Shown piece after piece: positions 60,481-64,000 of a stretch of 64,000 bases of DNA. The position numbers and the translations under genes are program-made. Each line of letters starts with the position of its first letter. Position 1 is the first letter of the stretch. The notes beneath the pieces were generated by a model. It was not told where the DNA came from. It worked only from the letters and a program-made list of their open reading frames with translations, and did no database searches. The stretch comes from Muraenolepis orangiensis (lineage: Eukaryota; Chordata; Actinopteri; Gadiformes; Muraenolepididae): NCBI GenBank assembly GCA_027704905.1, contig CM051015.1:22982178-23046177 (forward strand), read 5' to 3'.

Positions 60481-60890
60481 TTGATTTGCCAGCTTTTGCT
60501 TATTAGCTCTGTGTCTATTGGCTTCACTACTTGTGAAAGGCCCCTGTTGGATGAAGCCTACTTAATGTGTCAAATCTAGGGAGCCAAATGATTGTACTTT
60601 TACCTGAGCACTGGTTCTACTCTTGGAGGTGTGTTAGGAAGGAAATGCACTTCTGACTTCTCTTGCCCTATACCTGTCGAATGACCTTATTATAATGTAA
60701 TGTGTTATATATTATGTTACTATATATGTATGTATATATTATAGTACTATGGCTTGTTAGGAAGAAAATACACTTATGACTTCTGGTGGTTAGCAGTGGT
60801 CTAGTAGTTCTCTTGCCTACCTGTTGAATGACCTTATTGTAAGTCACGTTGGACAAAAGCATCTGCTAAATGACTGTAATGTATTGTGAA
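60480..60890 (-). repeat. interspersed repeat family A, two adjacent inverted copies
   Basis: 'gtgtcaaatctagggagcca', 'cctgagcactggttctactc' and 'gcacttctgacttctcttgc' form one copy. A second, shorter one has 'cacttatgacttctggtggt' and 'gacaaaagcatctgctaaat' to about 60,880. (TA)n runs at 61,270-61,302 and 61,495-61,521 follow; nothing else is seen up to 61,690. Confidence 0.75.
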
Positions 60891-61265
60891 TGTACTGTGA
60901 AAGGGCTTATATATTTTCACATATAGAATGGAAGCAATATACACACACACACAGGTGGTTCCCCTACCGACCCTGTCAGGGACCACATTCCACCAGGAGG
61001 GTAAGTAGGAAGGAAGTAGCAGCAGGTCTAAACTAAGCCAAAGGATAACAGCAGGGAGAGCACGTTCATGTAAACATTCTGTAACTGTCTGTCCAGGAAA
61101 TAAACCACATCCTGAAGTCTATCCTGTTTTTAATTAGCCCCCACGACCTTAGTCTTCATGTGTTTATTAATTCATTATTTGTATTAATGAGTCAGGTAGT
61201 TCTTCTGGTCTTCAGTTTGTTCAACACTATTTGAACAAATACGTCGTACATCATAAATACATCTA

Positions 61266-61303
<38 letters not shown>

Positions 61304-61491
61304 TGTTTATACATATTTCTTTAAATCATTTAGTCATATAAGTTAAAAAAAATCAGCAGCTAAGTTATATGATAAAACACATTGATGGTAAACTAAATAA
61401 ACTAAATAATAACAATGTGCAAAAGAAAAGACACATTGGGTCTTTTGTGTTAGCGTAACTTATATATATATATCTATATTTTTTAAATATA

Positions 61492-61522
<31 letters not shown>

Positions 61523-61692
61523 CTGTTTAGCCAGTATGAATTCTGTAAGCATATGTTTGTGTTGGATTACATTTCATTCTCAGAGCGATTGAGCGGGTCT
61601 GCTGACGGGATGTTCCGGCCCAGTTACCCACCGAGGGCAAACCCAGTTTCTTTAATTCCATCAGCATTGTACATGGTTTGTGACCTTTGACA

Positions 61693-62775
61693 TCACAGAG
61701 CAGACGATTCAACAGGCACCTCTGAGAGACTACACGGAAGGTCCTCTACCAAAGACGTCTCCGATGCGGAAATGGAGTGGTTGATCTCTCGAATGGACTT
61801 CTTGGTGATCTCCAGACACGCGCGCTTCAGGATGTGCCGAACCCTCTTGTGCAGGAACATGTACAGCATGGGGTTGACGCAGCTGTTGAAAAAGGCCAAG
61901 CTGGTGGCCAGGGGGAAGCCCGTCTTCAGGACGGCGCTGAGGTTCCCCGCCCTCGAGGTGTGGGTGGACAACTCCATCAGACTCAAGGCGTGGAACGGCG
62001 CCCAGCACAGGAAGAAGGCCAGGATGACGGCCGAGACCATCTTGGAGAAGCTGGACACGCGCACGGCCCCCTCGGACCGCTTGACTTTACGCAGCAGGAG
62101 AATCGCCGTGGTGCAGATGGCGCCGAACGGCAACAGGAAGCCCACGGTGGTGCGGACGGCCACCACGATGATGTGCCTGGCTGCCGCCGCCTCCCGGTCG
62201 TGCGACGAGAAGTTGTTGTAGCAGTAGACCCTGTCGTGCACCTTGATGACGTCCCGGAAGACCAGGGTGGGCAGACCCAGGGCGGCCGACAGCGTCCACG
62301 TGCCGCAGACGACGGCCAGCGGGCGGCCGGAGACGACGCGCCACCCCCTGCACCGGTCGGCGTGCGCCAGCGAGACGTAGCGGTCCACGCTCAGCACGGC
62401 CAGGAACAGCACGCTGGCGTACATGTTCACCGCTGCCACGTAGGAGTTGAGCTTGCACATGGCCAGGCCGTAGCGCCAGTGGAAGTCCCTCAGCACGTAG
62501 TCGATGGAGAGCGGCAGGAAGAGCACGAACGCCAGGTCGGCGACGGCCAGGTTGAGCAGCCACACGCCGCTCCGGCTGCGCTTGCTCCGGCAGGCCGTCA
62601 CCCAGATGACGGCGGCGTTGCCGATCAGGCCCAGCGCAAACGAGACGCTGTAGATGACCACGGAGACCACGTGGAGCGTCTCTATCTGGGCGCTGGCGGA
62701 CGCCGCGGTGCGGTCCTCTTCCACGTCGCCGTACTCCAGGTAGTCCTCGTAGCTGTAGTTGCCGTAGTCCTCCAT
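61693..62775 (-). CDS. cmklr2: cmklr2 (gpr1), chemerin-receptor-like GPCR, complete (360 aa)
   Basis: A rhodopsin-class seven-transmembrane receptor of the chemerin/chemoattractant group at the plasma membrane. The intronless coding frame starts MEDYGNYSYEDYLEYGD, a Tyr/acidic N-terminus with one N-glycosylation site (NYS), in Kozak context ccgccATGG. Visible marks: GNAAVIW (TM1), NLAVADLAFVLFLPL (TM2), Cys in MCKLNSY (TM3), DRYVS at the end of TM3, CYNNFSS in loop 2, FFLCWAPFHALSLME (TM6), NSCVNPMLYMFL with the NPxxY motif (TM7), then a Ser-rich tail. CYNNF and LVFRD are typical of CMKLR1/CMKLR2. CMKLR2 is chosen because it flanks NDUFS1/INO80D in human. Human CMKLR2 has DHY at the DRY position; here it is canonical DRY. 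Confidence 0.85.
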   Translation of the reverse strand: MEDYGNYSYEDYLEYGDVEEDRTAASASAQIETLHVVSVVIYSVSFALGLIGNAAVIWVTACRSKRSRSGVWLLNLAVADLAFVLFLPLSIDYVLRDFHWRYGLAMCKLNSYVAAVNMYASVLFLAVLSVDRYVSLAHADRCRGWRVVSGRPLAVVCGTWTLSAALGLPTLVFRDVIKVHDRVYCYNNFSSHDREAAAARHIIVVAVRTTVGFLLPFGAICTTAILLLRKVKRSEGAVRVSSFSKMVSAVILAFFLCWAPFHALSLMELSTHTSRAGNLSAVLKTGFPLATSLAFFNSCVNPMLYMFLHKRVRHILKRACLEITKKSIREINHSISASETSLVEDLPCSLSEVPVESSAL

Positions 62776-62812
62776 GGCGGAGGGAACGTAAACTTCCGCT
62801 GCCAGTCGCCGC
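62776..62812 (-). other. cmklr2 5' UTR segment after an acceptor
   Basis: On the minus strand 'caactcacag|GCGGCGACTGG' precedes the ATG by 37 bp, so the coding exon is probably joined to an upstream non-coding exon. The upstream exon was not identified in 62,813-64,000. Confidence 0.5.
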
Positions 62813-63420
62813 CTGTGAGTTGGAAGGGTAAACGTTAAGCTTTGCTTTACGTGTGTGTCTCTTTGTTGTTTTTCCTTTTCTTTTTCTCCTTCTCCCTCCT
62901 TTTGTTACATTGTTCAATACAATACTGATAGTACACAATGTTATTTTTCCTATCAGCACTGCCCACGTGTATGAGATGGTAAACAGCGCCGCCGTCCTCA
63001 AGCTGATTTACTCCTGTTTGAGTTCTACAAACAGGACAGGACAAACAGGACAAGGAGAGGAGGGTTGGGATGTCCTTTTTGTCAAGGCCCAAAGAAAAAT
63101 GTGTGTCTCTTGTCTGTGGGTCTTTCTTTGTCTCTTTGTTTCTCTGTGTCTCTCCGTGTCTCTCTCTGCATTGATAACATTTAATCTCTCAAAGGGCCAA
63201 AGAGTTGTTGTTGTTACCTCACACCGCTGTATGCTTTCTTCCCTTCCCGATTGGAGTTGTTTATCCCAAACTCATCTGGCTCCTCGGTTTGGAGCCGGAA
63301 ACGGGCGTGTCCCAACCCTGGAACACATGTGTCACTCAACATGTGGATAAACAACATGGACATTACAGAGGAGACAGCAGGAGTTGAACATAAACACATC
63401 AACGCATGCAGGTGTGTGCA

Positions 63421-63469
63421 TGCACACACACACACACATACACACACAGACGCACCCACATACATGCAT

Positions 63470-63542
<73 letters not shown>

Positions 63543-63562
63543 CACACACACACACACACACG
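63421..63562. repeat. (CA)n microsatellite with CG interruptions
   Basis: CA repeat broken by 'gcacac' and 'acgcaccc' words. The rest of 62,813-64,000 contains no recognisable exon. Confidence 0.95.
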
Positions 63563-63571
63563 CCGGTGCGA

Positions 63572-63600
63572 TCAGTGGCTCCCAACCTTTTTTGGTCGGT
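63572..63600 (+). mobile_element. possible hAT-type element terminus
   Basis: 'cagtggctcccaacctttt' resembles the CAGTGGTTCTCAAACTTT termini of hAT/Charlie DNA transposons. No partner end is visible before the window closes. Confidence 0.3.
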
Positions 63601-64000
63601 CACCCCATTTCTTGTTGGTTTTTACCCAATCAACATATGGCTGGAACATCAATGTCCTGGTGAACGTAACCGCATCATGGCTACACACTAAGGGATTAGT
63701 TAAAATGTACCATTTCAAACTTGTGTATCATAATAATTTCTATTCACTATCAATAAGCACTTTTTCCACAATTAGCACACGCCCACACGCTTACTGTGAT
63801 ACACTGTGGTGGAGTAAGGGCCAGACAAAGGGCCTCTGGTTGCAATCACACAGAAAACGGAAGTGAGGATGAAGTTGATTTTGCTTTCTGTTGCCGCTCC
63901 GGGCTCAGGGTGGTTGGATAACAAGAAATGATGACTCTTACTTACAGTTTGAAGAATTGTGTTTGGCAAGAAAAGATGAATGCAGATTTAACGTGGCTAA

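Noticed and set aside
61777..62838. 353-residue plus-strand frame antisense to cmklr2
   Set aside because: It is a shadow of the GC-rich receptor gene; the minus strand has all seven-transmembrane motifs.

Overview
The window is vertebrate nuclear DNA and almost certainly from a ray-finned (teleost) fish. Genes are split into many short exons with GT-AG introns. The proteins resemble vertebrate families along their whole length, and the gene order combines two blocks that lie on different human chromosomes: DOCK9-SLC15A1-STK24 (human 13q32) and INO80D-NDUFS1-CMKLR2 (human 2q33). Dinucleotide and minisatellite repeats are unusually dense, which recalls codfish genomes, but this does not fix the species.

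Layout. 1-17,950 (+): the 3' half of dock9, a Cdc42 guanine-nucleotide exchange factor, 21 visible coding exons including a 6-nt and a 30-nt exon. 18,394-27,165 (+): complete slc15a1 (PepT1, proton-coupled oligopeptide transporter), 23 coding exons, 731 residues. 27,510-29,100: intergenic, repeat-rich. About 29,150-38,990 (+): complete stk24 (MST3 kinase), 11 coding exons, 430 residues, with minisatellites in the 5' leader and across the stop codon. About 39,140-49,870 (-): complete ino80d (INO80 chromatin-remodelling subunit), 9 coding exons, 1,007 residues, arranged tail-to-tail with stk24. 51,700-58,340 (-): the remains of ndufs1 (75-kDa subunit of respiratory complex I), carrying frameshifts, premature stops, a lost splice donor, missing exons and a LINE fused to half an exon. 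61,693-62,812 (-): complete cmklr2/gpr1-type chemerin-receptor GPCR with an uninterrupted 360-residue reading frame.

The genes do not form a pathway; they are neighbours by ancient synteny. The most interesting point is the decayed but still intron-bearing ndufs1 at its ancestral address. Complex I needs this subunit, so an intact copy should exist elsewhere, most simply the sister copy from the teleost genome duplication. Other notable features are GT repeats that begin or end exactly at splice sites in several genes, a stk24 minisatellite built from the gene's own last codons, a tandemly copied dock9 splice donor, a 21-copy array of inverted CCAAT boxes inside ino80d, and an ino80d upstream ORF whose stop overlaps the start codon. 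I found no operon, CRISPR array, phage or novel multi-gene system.
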